A stretch of DNA of 60,571 nt from Candidatus Geocrenenecus dongiae (lineage in GTDB: Archaea > Thermoproteota > Nitrososphaeria_A > Caldarchaeales > Wolframiiraptoraceae), in contig JALNLN010000008.1 of the NCBI GenBank assembly GCA_023267855.1, forward strand, positions 7,237-67,807, in the 5' to 3' direction. A model generated the notes under the pieces. That model did not search any database. It worked only from the letters and a program-made list of their open reading frames with translations, and had not been told where the DNA came from. Made by a program: the position numbers and the translations under genes. The first letter of the stretch is position 1. Every line of letters starts with the position of its first letter. Shown here in pieces: positions 26,289 through 35,421 of the stretch.

Positions 26289-26489
26289 TTGGAGGTTGAT
26301 TGGTCTAAGCTAATACCTAAACCTAGATCTTCATTCCTGGTAGTTCAGTGTAATGAGTGTGGACATAGACAGACTGTTTTTGACCACGCCAAGATAGAAG
26401 TTTTCTGTAATGTTTGTGGAGCTCTTCTGGCAAAGCCTAAAGGTGGCAAAGCAGAGATACTGGGAAAAGTGGTAGATAGATATGGCTGA
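26289..26489 (+). CDS. rps27e: ribosomal protein S27e
   Basis: 66 residues from TTG 26289, chosen because GAGGTG ends six nt before it and homologues start at this point (EVDWSKLIPKP); ATG 26256 would add 11 residues. Zinc ribbon: CNECGHRQTVFDHA and CNVCGALLAKP. It is a small-subunit ribosomal protein. It overlaps the aIF2-alpha start by eight nt. Confidence 0.95.
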   Translation: MEVDWSKLIPKPRSSFLVVQCNECGHRQTVFDHAKIEVFCNVCGALLAKPKGGKAEILGKVVDRYG

Positions 26490-27273
26490 GCTCGTAACAT
26501 CTGACAAACCTTCAACTGGAGAGATAGTGATAGGACAAGTAAAACGTGTAGAAAGGTTTGGAGCATACGTAGACTTATTAGACTATCCAGGATGGGAGGG
26601 GTTCATCCATATCTCCGAGATCTCACTTAAATGGGTTAGAAATATTAGAGATTACTTGAAGGAAGGACAGAAAGAAGTATTTAAGATTCTTAGAGTAGAT
26701 CAACATTTAAAACAGGTAGACCTCTCACTTAGAAGAGTTGAGAAGAATGAAAGAGAACAGAAGATAATTGAATGGAAGAGGAAACAGAAAGTCTCTAGAA
26801 TACTTACGATATTATCAGAAAGAGCAAACATTCCTCTAGAAGATTTAAAGAAGATGGTCGGCGAACCAGCAGCCAGGAGAGGACTACACTTATACGACGT
26901 ATTTACAGAGATATTAGAAGAAGATAAAACACCAGAATGGCTAAAACTAGACGACAACCTAAAATCAAAACTCATAGACCTCATAAAACAAGAAATCAAA
27001 CTTAAAAAAGCTGTTCTAAGAGGAGAACTAATATTAACGAATAAGAGAGGGGATGGAGTAGAGCATATCAGGAAAACTATAGAAGAAGCTTTAAAATTAG
27101 CAGGTAAAGGAGAAATGGTTTCTATAACTTCTATCGGGCCTCCCAGATACATGGTTAGAGTTGAAGCTGGCAGTCAAGAGAGAGCAGAAGAATTATTTAA
27201 AGAAGTAGTAGAAAAATGCATAAACTTAATTAAAGAAAGTGGTGGGAACGGACAGTTGGTGAAGAAGCTTTGA
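26482..27273 (+). CDS. translation initiation factor aIF2 subunit alpha
   Basis: 263 residues. An S1/OB domain (~10-85: GEIVIGQVKRVERFGAYVDLL, GFIHISEIS) carries the KWVRNIRDYL loop. A helical middle domain and a C-terminal alpha/beta domain follow (AVLRGELILT, PRYMVRVEAGSQE). It binds Met-tRNAi together with the gamma and beta subunits. The Nop10 start overlaps its stop (TTGA). Confidence 0.95.
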   Translation: MAELVTSDKPSTGEIVIGQVKRVERFGAYVDLLDYPGWEGFIHISEISLKWVRNIRDYLKEGQKEVFKILRVDQHLKQVDLSLRRVEKNEREQKIIEWKRKQKVSRILTILSERANIPLEDLKKMVGEPAARRGLHLYDVFTEILEEDKTPEWLKLDDNLKSKLIDLIKQEIKLKKAVLRGELILTNKRGDGVEHIRKTIEEALKLAGKGEMVSITSIGPPRYMVRVEAGSQERAEELFKEVVEKCINLIKESGGNGQLVKKL

Positions 27274-27440
27274 AAACATTAATCTATAAATGTGTAAACT
27301 GTGGACGCTATACTCTAAAGAAAGATAGATGTATGTATTGTGGTGGTGAATTGAAATCCGCCCATCCCCCCAACATATCTCTCCAAAGCAAGATCCTTTC
27401 CTTAATAATAAAAGAAAGAAGGAAAGTAAGAGAGAGTTAA
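27270..27440 (+). CDS. nop10: H/ACA ribonucleoprotein protein Nop10
   Basis: 56 residues from TTG 27270, which overlaps the aIF2-alpha stop. CVNCGRYTLKKDRCMYCGG is the zinc ribbon and SAHPPNISLQSK is the conserved linker that contacts Cbf5. Nop10 stabilises Cbf5 in guide-RNA-dependent pseudouridine synthesis. The cluster S27e-aIF2-alpha-Nop10-PAC2 is widely conserved in archaea. Confidence 0.93.
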   Translation: MKTLIYKCVNCGRYTLKKDRCMYCGGELKSAHPPNISLQSKILSLIIKERRKVRES

Positions 27441-27477
27441 TATCAACCGATGACAATAATGTAGCTGGGTTCCGGCC

Positions 27478-28287
27478 GTGAGTATAAACGATAGATGGAG
27501 ATTTTCAAAAATGGAGGATGTTAAGATAATACTGACGGAAGAAGCGAAGAAGATGGATCTCAGCAAGTCATGTGTTCTAGAAGCTTCACCAAGTCCTGGA
27601 GCAGCAGGTTACCTTGCCTTAAACTATCTAACCGGAAATCTTAAGATTGTTAAAATAGGTGAAGTTAGATCTCCCTACTTCCCACAGATATGTATTGTTA
27701 ACGATGATGGAGTAGCTTCTTCGCCTAAGATAGAATTCTACTTCTATGAAGGTGATGAAGTAAAACTTATTCTAGTATCTAGGAATTTCCCAATAGATAG
27801 CAGTGAGGGAAGCTATCTGATAGCGAGGAAGATTTACGAATTCTTTAAATCTATAGGTGTCTCAGAATACTATCTCCTCTCCAGTTCTAGAATTCTAGGT
27901 GAGAACGTTGTCTACGTCGCCTCAACCACCATTGCGTATGCTAAGAAGCTTCTAGATGTAGGTGCTAGACTATTACCAAGTCTTGAAAACCTACCCATAG
28001 ATAGATACTCAGCATATATGTTAAGCTTCTTTACCAGAGATAACGGGGTAGCCTACCTCCTCTTATCTGAAGTTTACACATATCTTCCAGATCATGCTGC
28101 TGCAAAAAGAATACTTGAAATACTATCTAGAGCATTAAAGATCAAGCTGGATATGGAGAAGATTGATAGAGAAGTGGAAAGACAGAGAAAACTTATAGAA
28201 GAAATACAGAAAAGTATCGGTCCACTACTACCAGAGAGAAGAGGAGGAGAAGAAGAACCTAGTAAAGAGCCATTCTATATTGGCTGA
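27478..28287 (+). CDS. PAC2 family protein (proteasome assembly chaperone-like)
   Basis: 269 residues from GTG. ASPSPGAAGYLALNYL (~35) and VRSPYFPQI, followed by an alpha/beta core and a C-terminal coiled coil (~215-250), match the archaeal PAC2/PbaB group. Some members help proteasome assembly; others are of unknown role. Its stop codon directly abuts the stop of the convergent aglB gene with no spacer. Confidence 0.85.
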   Translation: MSINDRWRFSKMEDVKIILTEEAKKMDLSKSCVLEASPSPGAAGYLALNYLTGNLKIVKIGEVRSPYFPQICIVNDDGVASSPKIEFYFYEGDEVKLILVSRNFPIDSSEGSYLIARKIYEFFKSIGVSEYYLLSSSRILGENVVYVASTTIAYAKKLLDVGARLLPSLENLPIDRYSAYMLSFFTRDNGVAYLLLSEVYTYLPDHAAAKRILEILSRALKIKLDMEKIDREVERQRKLIEEIQKSIGPLLPERRGGEEEPSKEPFYIG

Positions 28288-30372
28288 CTAATCTACAATT
28301 TCGTAGATGTAGATGTATGCGATGCTTTCATACGGCTTACTAGATTCGTATACTAATCTAAAGTGATTTAATGTTGGTGGAGAATAGAAGTAGCCTGTTA
28401 CACCGCCAGTCATTTGTTGGGGTTTATATGGTATTAGCTGACCTAGTAGTGTTGTCCAGAACTTTTCCTTCGGTTGATAGTTTTCATCTCTGTATTCTGT
28501 TTCTGTTAAATTGTATCCAATTTGGTTTGCTATTCTAAGCATCCATATCCATTTTGATTCATCTCCATAACCTAGAAATGTAGGAACATTACCGTATTGT
28601 CCAGAATAGACTGTGTGTGTTATGAATATTAGAACGTGTGTAGCTCCGAACTTTTTAAATATTCTGTATGCTGTTTCTTCATCTGACATAAATGCGTAGG
28701 CTATCTCTCCTATCTGAGTACTGTTCAGTGTAGCGTTATCTATTATGCTTGTCCGGTTTCCAAGTATAGTTATCCAGTAACCGTAATCCCACCATGAAGC
28801 TACAACAGCATCAGATGGAAGATTATCTCTCATCCAGCTTAAAGTTCTAAGCCAATCTTGTACACTCGATCTAACAGGTAGACTTGATGAAACTACTGTA
28901 GGAGGAGAATAACCTACATCTATAGCCGATATAGAGTATCTCGCACCATATGCAGATGGAAGTATACCTACGAGTATCAGACCAGCGATAAGGATAGGTG
29001 TTAGTATATAGTACTCTAACCCTATAGGTCTAGTCTTCTCTCTCCTAGCATAGAAGTGATGGAGGTTGCGTGCAAACCCTTTAAACATCTCAGCTAAAAC
29101 ATACCCTGCAACTACAGCTATAGCTGGAGCTGTAAGTATTGTCAATCTAACCATTGTAGATGAGAAGTAGATAACGAGTACCGTAAATAGGATCATAAAT
29201 ATGTCTTGGTCTTCTCTCCTCTTGAGTAGTAGATATAATCCCGCTGGTATTAGTAGTAGCTTAAAACCAGAGTCTTGGAAGATTATCGCCCAAGTCGATA
29301 TCTGGTTTTCTGCTACAGAGATGACGATCGGCAATGTAGATCTAAGTGTAGGTATAATCGTACTCAAGAATTTTATTCCAGGCAATCCTATACTTCCAAG
29401 AGAGATAAATGTTACGAAGGCTATTATCTCGAATATTAGTATCCAGTGTGGTAGGTTTCTGAGAAGAGTGGGTTTAATCTTCGCTATCTCGAAAGATACC
29501 AGATAAATCATAACTGCGAATGTTAGTAGTGTTGTTGCTTCTCTCAGATAACTTAAACCGAGTTTTGGAACCATTACAGCTATAGAGATGTAGAGTAAAG
29601 ATGTTATCACGTATGATATTAAGAGTTTTCTCCTATATCTTCCAATCAAAGCTAAAAGTGCAGTGAATACTGGAATGAATGCTATAGGGAATCTAGAAGC
29701 TCCCCAAGAAGAAGCAACATATCCTAAAGAGATTCCTGAGAGAATTGAGTAAAGGATAACGCTCTTCAAGCTTCTCTCTTTCTTCAAGGCCAGTATGTAT
29801 GCGAGGAAACCTAATATCATGAACGGTATACTTACACTCTCATCATCGAACCATCCTAGATGGGTTCTACTAACACTAGCATTACTTAAAGCTATAAGGA
29901 ATGCCGCCATTAAACCTGTCTGTACCCCACCGATCTCTCTTGCAAGCAAGAATACAAGTAAGGTTGTCAGTATCCCCATAACTGCTGGTAGAAATGCAGC
30001 TAGATGTAGTGGATCTACCGTTAATCCTAAACCTTTCAATACATTATAGAGGAATGCTGCTAAGAAGGGTAGTCCAGGGAAGGCGGTTCTCCCTATATCT
30101 CTACCGTAAGGATACCATGATTCATAGTCATGCCAGTTAAAGAATTCGAAGAAGCCGCTCCAACCTCTCTCAACGATATACATCATTTCTTTATACTGCA
30201 TCCATGGATCGAATTCACTTAGATAGATTCCCCATCTTAATGGAAGAATTCTTACGAAGAAAGCTATAGAAAGTATTAAGAAAAGTATCGTCATCTCTAT
30301 AAATCTAATTCTACTATTAGTTATGGAGGTAATTCTAGATAGTGTGGAGAGAAACGTTCTAATCCTCTTCAT
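28288..30372 (-). CDS. aglB: oligosaccharyltransferase AglB (STT3)
   Basis: 694 residues. About a dozen membrane segments are followed by a soluble C-terminal domain. The first catalytic acidic motif is SEFDPWMQY (~52), the second is GWFDDESVS (~175), and the signature WWDYGYW lies at ~505, as in all STT3/AglB proteins. It transfers lipid-linked glycans to Asn in N-x-S/T sequons on the outer face of the membrane. It is the last gene of a run with a sequon-rich secreted protein and two small membrane proteins. Confidence 0.95.
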   Translation of the reverse strand: MKRIRTFLSTLSRITSITNSRIRFIEMTILFLILSIAFFVRILPLRWGIYLSEFDPWMQYKEMMYIVERGWSGFFEFFNWHDYESWYPYGRDIGRTAFPGLPFLAAFLYNVLKGLGLTVDPLHLAAFLPAVMGILTTLLVFLLAREIGGVQTGLMAAFLIALSNASVSRTHLGWFDDESVSIPFMILGFLAYILALKKERSLKSVILYSILSGISLGYVASSWGASRFPIAFIPVFTALLALIGRYRRKLLISYVITSLLYISIAVMVPKLGLSYLREATTLLTFAVMIYLVSFEIAKIKPTLLRNLPHWILIFEIIAFVTFISLGSIGLPGIKFLSTIIPTLRSTLPIVISVAENQISTWAIIFQDSGFKLLLIPAGLYLLLKRREDQDIFMILFTVLVIYFSSTMVRLTILTAPAIAVVAGYVLAEMFKGFARNLHHFYARREKTRPIGLEYYILTPILIAGLILVGILPSAYGARYSISAIDVGYSPPTVVSSSLPVRSSVQDWLRTLSWMRDNLPSDAVVASWWDYGYWITILGNRTSIIDNATLNSTQIGEIAYAFMSDEETAYRIFKKFGATHVLIFITHTVYSGQYGNVPTFLGYGDESKWIWMLRIANQIGYNLTETEYRDENYQPKEKFWTTLLGQLIPYKPQQMTGGVTGYFYSPPTLNHFRLVYESSKPYESIAYIYIYEIVD

Positions 30373-30406
30373 TCTAGAGTAATGAGGATCACCACATATT
30401 TAACAT

Positions 30407-30538
30407 TTATTTTTCTTTTATCTTCTCTTCTTGATCCATATGTCTAGGTTTTCTACTGCTTGTCAATCTATGTTGAAGAAGTAGTGTGAATAATACTATT
30501 AGTAAGAGTGTTAATGCAAGAAGCTTAGCTAAACTCAT
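30407..30538 (-). CDS. 43-residue single-span membrane protein
   Basis: ATG 30538 overlaps the stop of the preceding gene (ATGA), with GAGGGAG just upstream, so translation is well supported. An N-terminal hydrophobic helix (SLAKLLALTLLLIVLFTLLL) is followed by a charged tail (HRLTSSRKPRHMDQEEKIKEK). No family is recognised. It sits between the Thr-rich surface protein and aglB (34-nt gap) and may be an accessory of either. Confidence 0.6.
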   Translation of the reverse strand: MSLAKLLALTLLLIVLFTLLLQHRLTSSRKPRHMDQEEKIKEK

Positions 30539-30948
30539 GTCTCCCTCAATCTCCTCCCTCGAAATAATAGTAACAAGAGTAGTATGATTATTGCGAATAG
30601 TAATGCTAGTATAGTTAGATATTCTTCCAACTGTATATATGCATGTATTGTGATTGTGGTTGCGGTGATCAGTGTTTGGGTAAGGGTTTTGTATATCGGC
30701 TTCTCTACTGTGATTGCCACTACAGTTGTTATTATAATCGTTTCTGTGAATGTAGTATATTCAAGTAGTATTTTCGTGGAGGTGAATGTTATCGGAGCAC
30801 CTGTATATGTGTAAACGGTTACTGTAGTTGTTGCTGTTTCTTCAATTTTATAATAAGACTGTGAACCGACATTTACAAATAAAGCTATTACTAAGACTAG
30901 AGTTATAGATATGTTTTTAACTAGATTCTTCATCTCTACTAGATTCAC
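30535..30948 (-). CDS. Thr-rich secreted/membrane-anchored small protein
   Basis: 137 residues from GTG 30948 (ATG 30933 would give 132). An N-terminal signal helix (SITLVLVIALFVNV) precedes a Thr/Ile/Val-rich stalk (TATTTVTVYTYTG, FTETIIITTVV) and a C-terminal membrane helix with a basic end (LLLLLLFRGRRLRET). The 5' end lies inside the 3' end of the large surface-protein gene, so the two are coupled. It probably forms an extracellular stalk anchored in the membrane. No named family is recognised. Confidence 0.65.
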   Translation of the reverse strand: MNLVEMKNLVKNISITLVLVIALFVNVGSQSYYKIEETATTTVTVYTYTGAPITFTSTKILLEYTTFTETIIITTVVAITVEKPIYKTLTQTLITATTITIHAYIQLEEYLTILALLFAIIILLLLLLFRGRRLRET

Positions 30949-33286
30949 CTCTCATAATCTTCTTCCATTCGACGTGGTATCTATAAGCGGTTATGGTGGT
31001 GAGTAAGATAGCGATTAACTGTAAGAAAACTATTAGAGGGCTATCTATGTAAGGTGTGAGATGCCAAAATATCTTAATCTGCCTATCTCTATCCATAGTA
31101 ATTACTCCAGAATAATTCATAGGCTTCCACTTAAATCCAAGTAGAGCCATTAATCCCCCCTCATCTACCGTACTTGGCTCTACACGCCATTCTACAATAC
31201 TACCTTCTGGATACACTCCACCACCTATAAAGTATCCTTTCTCAGTTACTCCTTCAAGTCTATAGTATCTCCGTTCTAGATATTCTGCAGATATCTCTAA
31301 AGGCTTATCCACGATAATCATTTTTAATCCATGCTCACTGAATTCTACATCACCTATCCAACCACGTTGAAATATGTATTCCGAGTTTTCCTTCTCAATC
31401 TTATCTACGAAATAGCAAACTATACGTGTTCCCTCAGGAAGCCAGAATTCTGTAACCTCATTCATAGAAGGTATGTTAATATTTTCTAAGATTATGTTGC
31501 AGATAGGCGGAGATTCTGCACCAACTTTAACTTGATGTATTTTTACGAGATAATATCTCTTCAAATTCAGTCTTACTTCTCCAGGAGAATCTACGTATAT
31601 GTTTATCTCGTCTGAGAGAGCTATATACTTATAATCTAGTAAAGAATCTACACTTTTTAATTCTACTTTCCCTCCAACTATTTTAGGATTAAGAATTTCG
31701 TGAAGATTTAACGTATAGTTTTTCCCCAACTCTATCCATCTTTCCTCAATTTCTCTCTCAATTTCATAATCATAGACTATTCTAAGCAACCCGTATACAT
31801 TGTAGTGCATTTTCACAAATACAGGAGAGGAGATAACTAAACGTATATTTCCATCTGAGATATTAAAGAAGAGATTTGATTCTACATTTCTAGGTGTAAA
31901 TTTGTACCGACCTGCAAGATACTCTCTAAAAGGTATCTCTATCCTTGTCTTATCTCTTATCCAGTATACTCCGAGAATTTCAGAAAGCTCTGCCGGCATA
32001 TTGTTATAGATCTCTTTCATAGTTTTTTCATCTAGTGGGTTGTGAGGTACGAATTCTACCTGTACTCTATAATACTTATTGTATCTGTAGATTATCTTAT
32101 AGGGTGAGTCTAAGATTACAATCGATCCTACATCATAAATTATGTTCCCTATCTTGATCTCAGATAAGATGTAGAGTGTATCATTTTTGTGGAAGAATAG
32201 CGGTGGTGTAAGCTCGATTATAGAGTTTTCTTTAAACCACTCTTTAAACTCAACTATCTTCAAGACATCCTCATCCGGCTCAACGAAGCTTGTCAATAAA
32301 TACCATTTAGAATACTTGAATTGAAGTCTTATGACCCATCCAGGTTTTAGTAAAACCTCTCTTACACCTTCTTCTACTACATACTTTACATCACTAGATT
32401 CGTAAACTTCATTCTGAGCAACAACTATTACTGTAGATGGCTGGCTTATAGAGAGCTGTACTTCTACTTCATCACCACCTCTAACTTCTACTTCGTGAAT
32501 TTCTCCACTCGGAATTACAAGAGCTTGAATAGAAACGATGAAGTTTGAAGGTAGACCAATTACTCTTAACTTTATCTTCGTAGCTATTGGCTGTACGTTG
32601 ATTTGACAATAGAACTCATCTAGCTTGACCCAGCTTGCATTCAAAGAATTATAGTACTCGATCTTAGCGGATAATATGAGTGTACCTGGTTCTTGAAGGG
32701 CTGTAATCTGTCTGTAGAGTGGTACAGTTCCATTCTCTACAAGTGTAAACTCTATTAGAGTTTCTACTTCATCATTAAGAAGTACTACCACTCTTACATT
32801 AGACCTGGTAGAGAAGTTGTAGCTAAAAGTTAAGTTTACATATACTTTCTCTCCAACAACCACCCAGGCTGGACATGTCTTATTTATGAAGAAAGCTTGG
32901 AGTACCTCATCTAAAATCTGAATCTCTAGAACCTCTTCTTCTACAACTATCTTGTTGATCGTTGCCTGTATTTTTATGAAGTATCTTCCAGGGGTTGTAT
33001 TACTTTGCGTAGATATGTGGATGTAGGCTATGTAGGGTGTTCTGCCTTCACTAGGAGAGATAGATGCATTAATTCCGGGAAACAGATCCAATAATAATAA
33101 TTCAACTCTCCTATTCACTACATCTTTACCAACATCTACTTTTACAGTAGCTTCCCCACCAGTCTTTAGAACTACTTTGCTTACTTCTAACTTTAACCAA
33201 TCTGTAGAGTATCCTGAATATGTTGACAGAGATAGAATTATCAGGAAGATTAACGTAACTGTGGAAAGATATTTTCTCATTTTCAT
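30917..33286 (-). CDS. large secreted surface protein, membrane-anchored
   Basis: 789 residues. A signal peptide (~5-24) is followed by beta-rich domains and a C-terminal membrane helix (~742-765) with a charged tail. At least eleven N-x-S/T sequons are visible (for example SNTTPG, VNLTFS, FNISDG, MNYSGV). That suits a glycosylated cell-surface protein and the aglB gene of the same operon. The ATG overlaps the lipB stop by four nt. Function unknown; S-layer-associated or CARDB-like adhesion domains are possible but not shown. Confidence 0.7.
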   Translation of the reverse strand: MKMRKYLSTVTLIFLIILSLSTYSGYSTDWLKLEVSKVVLKTGGEATVKVDVGKDVVNRRVELLLLDLFPGINASISPSEGRTPYIAYIHISTQSNTTPGRYFIKIQATINKIVVEEEVLEIQILDEVLQAFFINKTCPAWVVVGEKVYVNLTFSYNFSTRSNVRVVVLLNDEVETLIEFTLVENGTVPLYRQITALQEPGTLILSAKIEYYNSLNASWVKLDEFYCQINVQPIATKIKLRVIGLPSNFIVSIQALVIPSGEIHEVEVRGGDEVEVQLSISQPSTVIVVAQNEVYESSDVKYVVEEGVREVLLKPGWVIRLQFKYSKWYLLTSFVEPDEDVLKIVEFKEWFKENSIIELTPPLFFHKNDTLYILSEIKIGNIIYDVGSIVILDSPYKIIYRYNKYYRVQVEFVPHNPLDEKTMKEIYNNMPAELSEILGVYWIRDKTRIEIPFREYLAGRYKFTPRNVESNLFFNISDGNIRLVISSPVFVKMHYNVYGLLRIVYDYEIEREIEERWIELGKNYTLNLHEILNPKIVGGKVELKSVDSLLDYKYIALSDEINIYVDSPGEVRLNLKRYYLVKIHQVKVGAESPPICNIILENINIPSMNEVTEFWLPEGTRIVCYFVDKIEKENSEYIFQRGWIGDVEFSEHGLKMIIVDKPLEISAEYLERRYYRLEGVTEKGYFIGGGVYPEGSIVEWRVEPSTVDEGGLMALLGFKWKPMNYSGVITMDRDRQIKIFWHLTPYIDSPLIVFLQLIAILLTTITAYRYHVEWKKIMRGESSRDEESS

Positions 33287-33966
33287 TTATCTACACTTTT
33301 GCTTTCGACATCTCTTAACATCAGGTTTTCTCTCACGTATTCGTGGGCTTCATAATTTAAAACATTTACCAAATGCTTTGTTAGAGAATTCTTAACTATC
33401 TCCATATCGATTCTCCGACCTAGCATTTCTTCCATAGAAGTCATTACGTCTGGGTCTAGACCACATGGTCTAATGCATTTGAAGTAGCTTAAATCTGTAT
33501 TAACATTTAGAGCGAAGCCATGATATGTTATCCATGATTTTAGTGCAAGCCCTATTGATGCAATCTTCTTTCTAGACCCTACCCAGACACCTGGATGACC
33601 TTCAACTCTAAATCCATCAATACCAAAATCTCTTAAAGTTCTAATTAAAATCTCCTCCAAACACCAGACAAGTTCTTTTACTGTTAATTTAAGTTTGCTT
33701 AAATTTAGTATTACATATCCCACGAGCTGACCTGGACCATGGTATGTTGCTTCTCCTCCTCTTTCCACTCTGTAAACTGGTATACCGGCGATTTTCAATT
33801 CTAGTGAACTAGCTCTTCTTCCAAGAGTGATTACATGTGGATGTTCGAGTAGTATGATTGTGTCTGGTATGACGTTAGACAATCTTTCTTCAACAAGTTT
33901 CAGCTGGAGTTCATGTGAAGCTTGATAATCGATCATTCCTAGATCTATTATTCTAAGTTTCTTCAA
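33283..33966 (-). CDS. lipB: lipoyl(octanoyl) transferase
   Basis: 227 residues. EHPHVITLGRR (~41) and RGGEATYHGPGQLVGY (~69), containing the conserved His and Gly residues, match LipB. The catalytic Lys/Cys region follows: KIASIGLALKSWITYHG (~133) and CIRPCGLDPDVMTSM (~164). LipB moves an octanoyl group to a lipoyl domain, where LipA inserts sulfur. It is three nt from lpd and overlaps the surface protein gene. Confidence 0.93.
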   Translation of the reverse strand: MKKLRIIDLGMIDYQASHELQLKLVEERLSNVIPDTIILLEHPHVITLGRRASSLELKIAGIPVYRVERGGEATYHGPGQLVGYVILNLSKLKLTVKELVWCLEEILIRTLRDFGIDGFRVEGHPGVWVGSRKKIASIGLALKSWITYHGFALNVNTDLSYFKCIRPCGLDPDVMTSMEEMLGRRIDMEIVKNSLTKHLVNVLNYEAHEYVRENLMLRDVESKSVDK

Positions 33967-33969
33967 TTT

Positions 33970-35361
33970 CTACTTCACCAATAGGTGCACAGGCTTCGAG
34001 ATAGCGTATTCAGCGACTTCAGATATTATCTCACTGAATGTTGGGTGTGGGTGAACTGTATTTGCAAGATCTTCCACTGTCAGATTACTATTAATCGCTA
34101 GAGATGCTTCTCCCATCAATTCTGAAGCTTTACTACCAATTATCTGAATGCCTAGAATCTTACCAGTGTCTATGCTGGAGATTATTCTTATAAATCCATC
34201 CGTTTCTTCTTCTGCTACTGCTCTACCCAGAGCTGAGTAAGGGAAACGTGTCACCTTCACTTTGTAATTACGTTCTTCCGCTTCTCTTCTAGTTAAGCCA
34301 ACCATAGCTATCTCTGGGTCTGTGAAGATCGCTATAGGGATGTTTAAAGAATCCATTGAAACTTCTTTTCCAGCAATATTCTCTACGGCTATCTTTGATT
34401 GCGCGTACGCTTTATGTGCTAGTAGTGGTGGTCCAGTTACATCTCCAATAGCGTAAATATTCTCAATATTTGTTCTACATTTTGAATCTATCTTGATGAA
34501 TTTATTTTGAGTTAATTCTACACCTACTTCTTCAAGCCCAATTCCAGATGTATTCGGAACTTTACCTATTGATATTAAAGCATACTCTACTTCTACGTTT
34601 ATTTCTTCATTAGGTGTTTCGATCTGAGCTTTCACCTTTTCTGCAGATACCTCTGAAGATTTTATGCTCGACTTTAAGTATATCTTGACGCCTAATTCTT
34701 TAAGCTTCTTCTCTATTAGTTTAGCTATATCTAGATCGAAACCTGGGAGTAGTTGATCCATTATCTCTACTACAGTTACATCTACTCCAAGCTTAGCAAA
34801 CATAGTTCCTATCTCCAATCCTATAGCTCCACCTCCAACGATGAGTAGTGATTTAGGTATTCTATCTAGATCTAAAATCTCTCTAGGTGTAAGCACTCTT
34901 AAACCATCGTAGCTAATAGAGGGGAGATTTCTGGAGGTTGATCCAGTAGCTATGATAATATACTTGGTTGATAGTTTACGTCGTCCACCATCTTTCTCAT
35001 AGACTTCTACGTTTAGATCTTTGGTAAGTTTCCCAAAACCATTAAATATCTTTACGTTATTTCCTCTTAACAGATATTCCACCCCACTTCTCACCTTCTC
35101 AACAAGCTTATTCTTCTTCGACTGTAACTCCATCCAGTTAAATACTGATGGTTTGATTAGATTTGATTTACTAAGTTTGAAAAACATGTTGACATTCTCT
35201 ATGAGTATCTTTGATGGAATACATCCAAAGTTTAAACATTCCCCACCTATAAGATTCTTCTCAATTATGGCCGTTCTGAACCCCTTATGTGATAATCTTA
35301 TGGCTGAAGAGTACCCTCCAGGACCGGCTCCAATAACTACAGCATCAAAAAACTCCATCAA
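33970..35361 (-). CDS. lpdA: dihydrolipoamide dehydrogenase
   Basis: 463 residues. FAD motif VIGAGPGGYSSA (~10), the redox-active disulfide GGECLNFGCIPSK (~40-52), NAD motif LIVGGGAIGLEIGT (~173), AIGDVTGPPLLAHKA (~303) and the C-terminal active-site HPHPTFSE (~443) are all intact. It reoxidises dihydrolipoamide of 2-oxoacid dehydrogenase or glycine cleavage complexes. No E1, E2 or GcvH gene is in the window, so its lipoyl partner is elsewhere. Confidence 0.94.
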   Translation of the reverse strand: MMEFFDAVVIGAGPGGYSSAIRLSHKGFRTAIIEKNLIGGECLNFGCIPSKILIENVNMFFKLSKSNLIKPSVFNWMELQSKKNKLVEKVRSGVEYLLRGNNVKIFNGFGKLTKDLNVEVYEKDGGRRKLSTKYIIIATGSTSRNLPSISYDGLRVLTPREILDLDRIPKSLLIVGGGAIGLEIGTMFAKLGVDVTVVEIMDQLLPGFDLDIAKLIEKKLKELGVKIYLKSSIKSSEVSAEKVKAQIETPNEEINVEVEYALISIGKVPNTSGIGLEEVGVELTQNKFIKIDSKCRTNIENIYAIGDVTGPPLLAHKAYAQSKIAVENIAGKEVSMDSLNIPIAIFTDPEIAMVGLTRREAEERNYKVKVTRFPYSALGRAVAEEETDGFIRIISSIDTGKILGIQIIGSKASELMGEASLAINSNLTVEDLANTVHPHPTFSEIISEVAEYAISKPVHLLVK

Positions 35362-35421
35362 GTTAATCTAAACACGGCTAATATTAATAGGTTGTTTCAA
35401 TTTATAAAGACATGGATTCTT

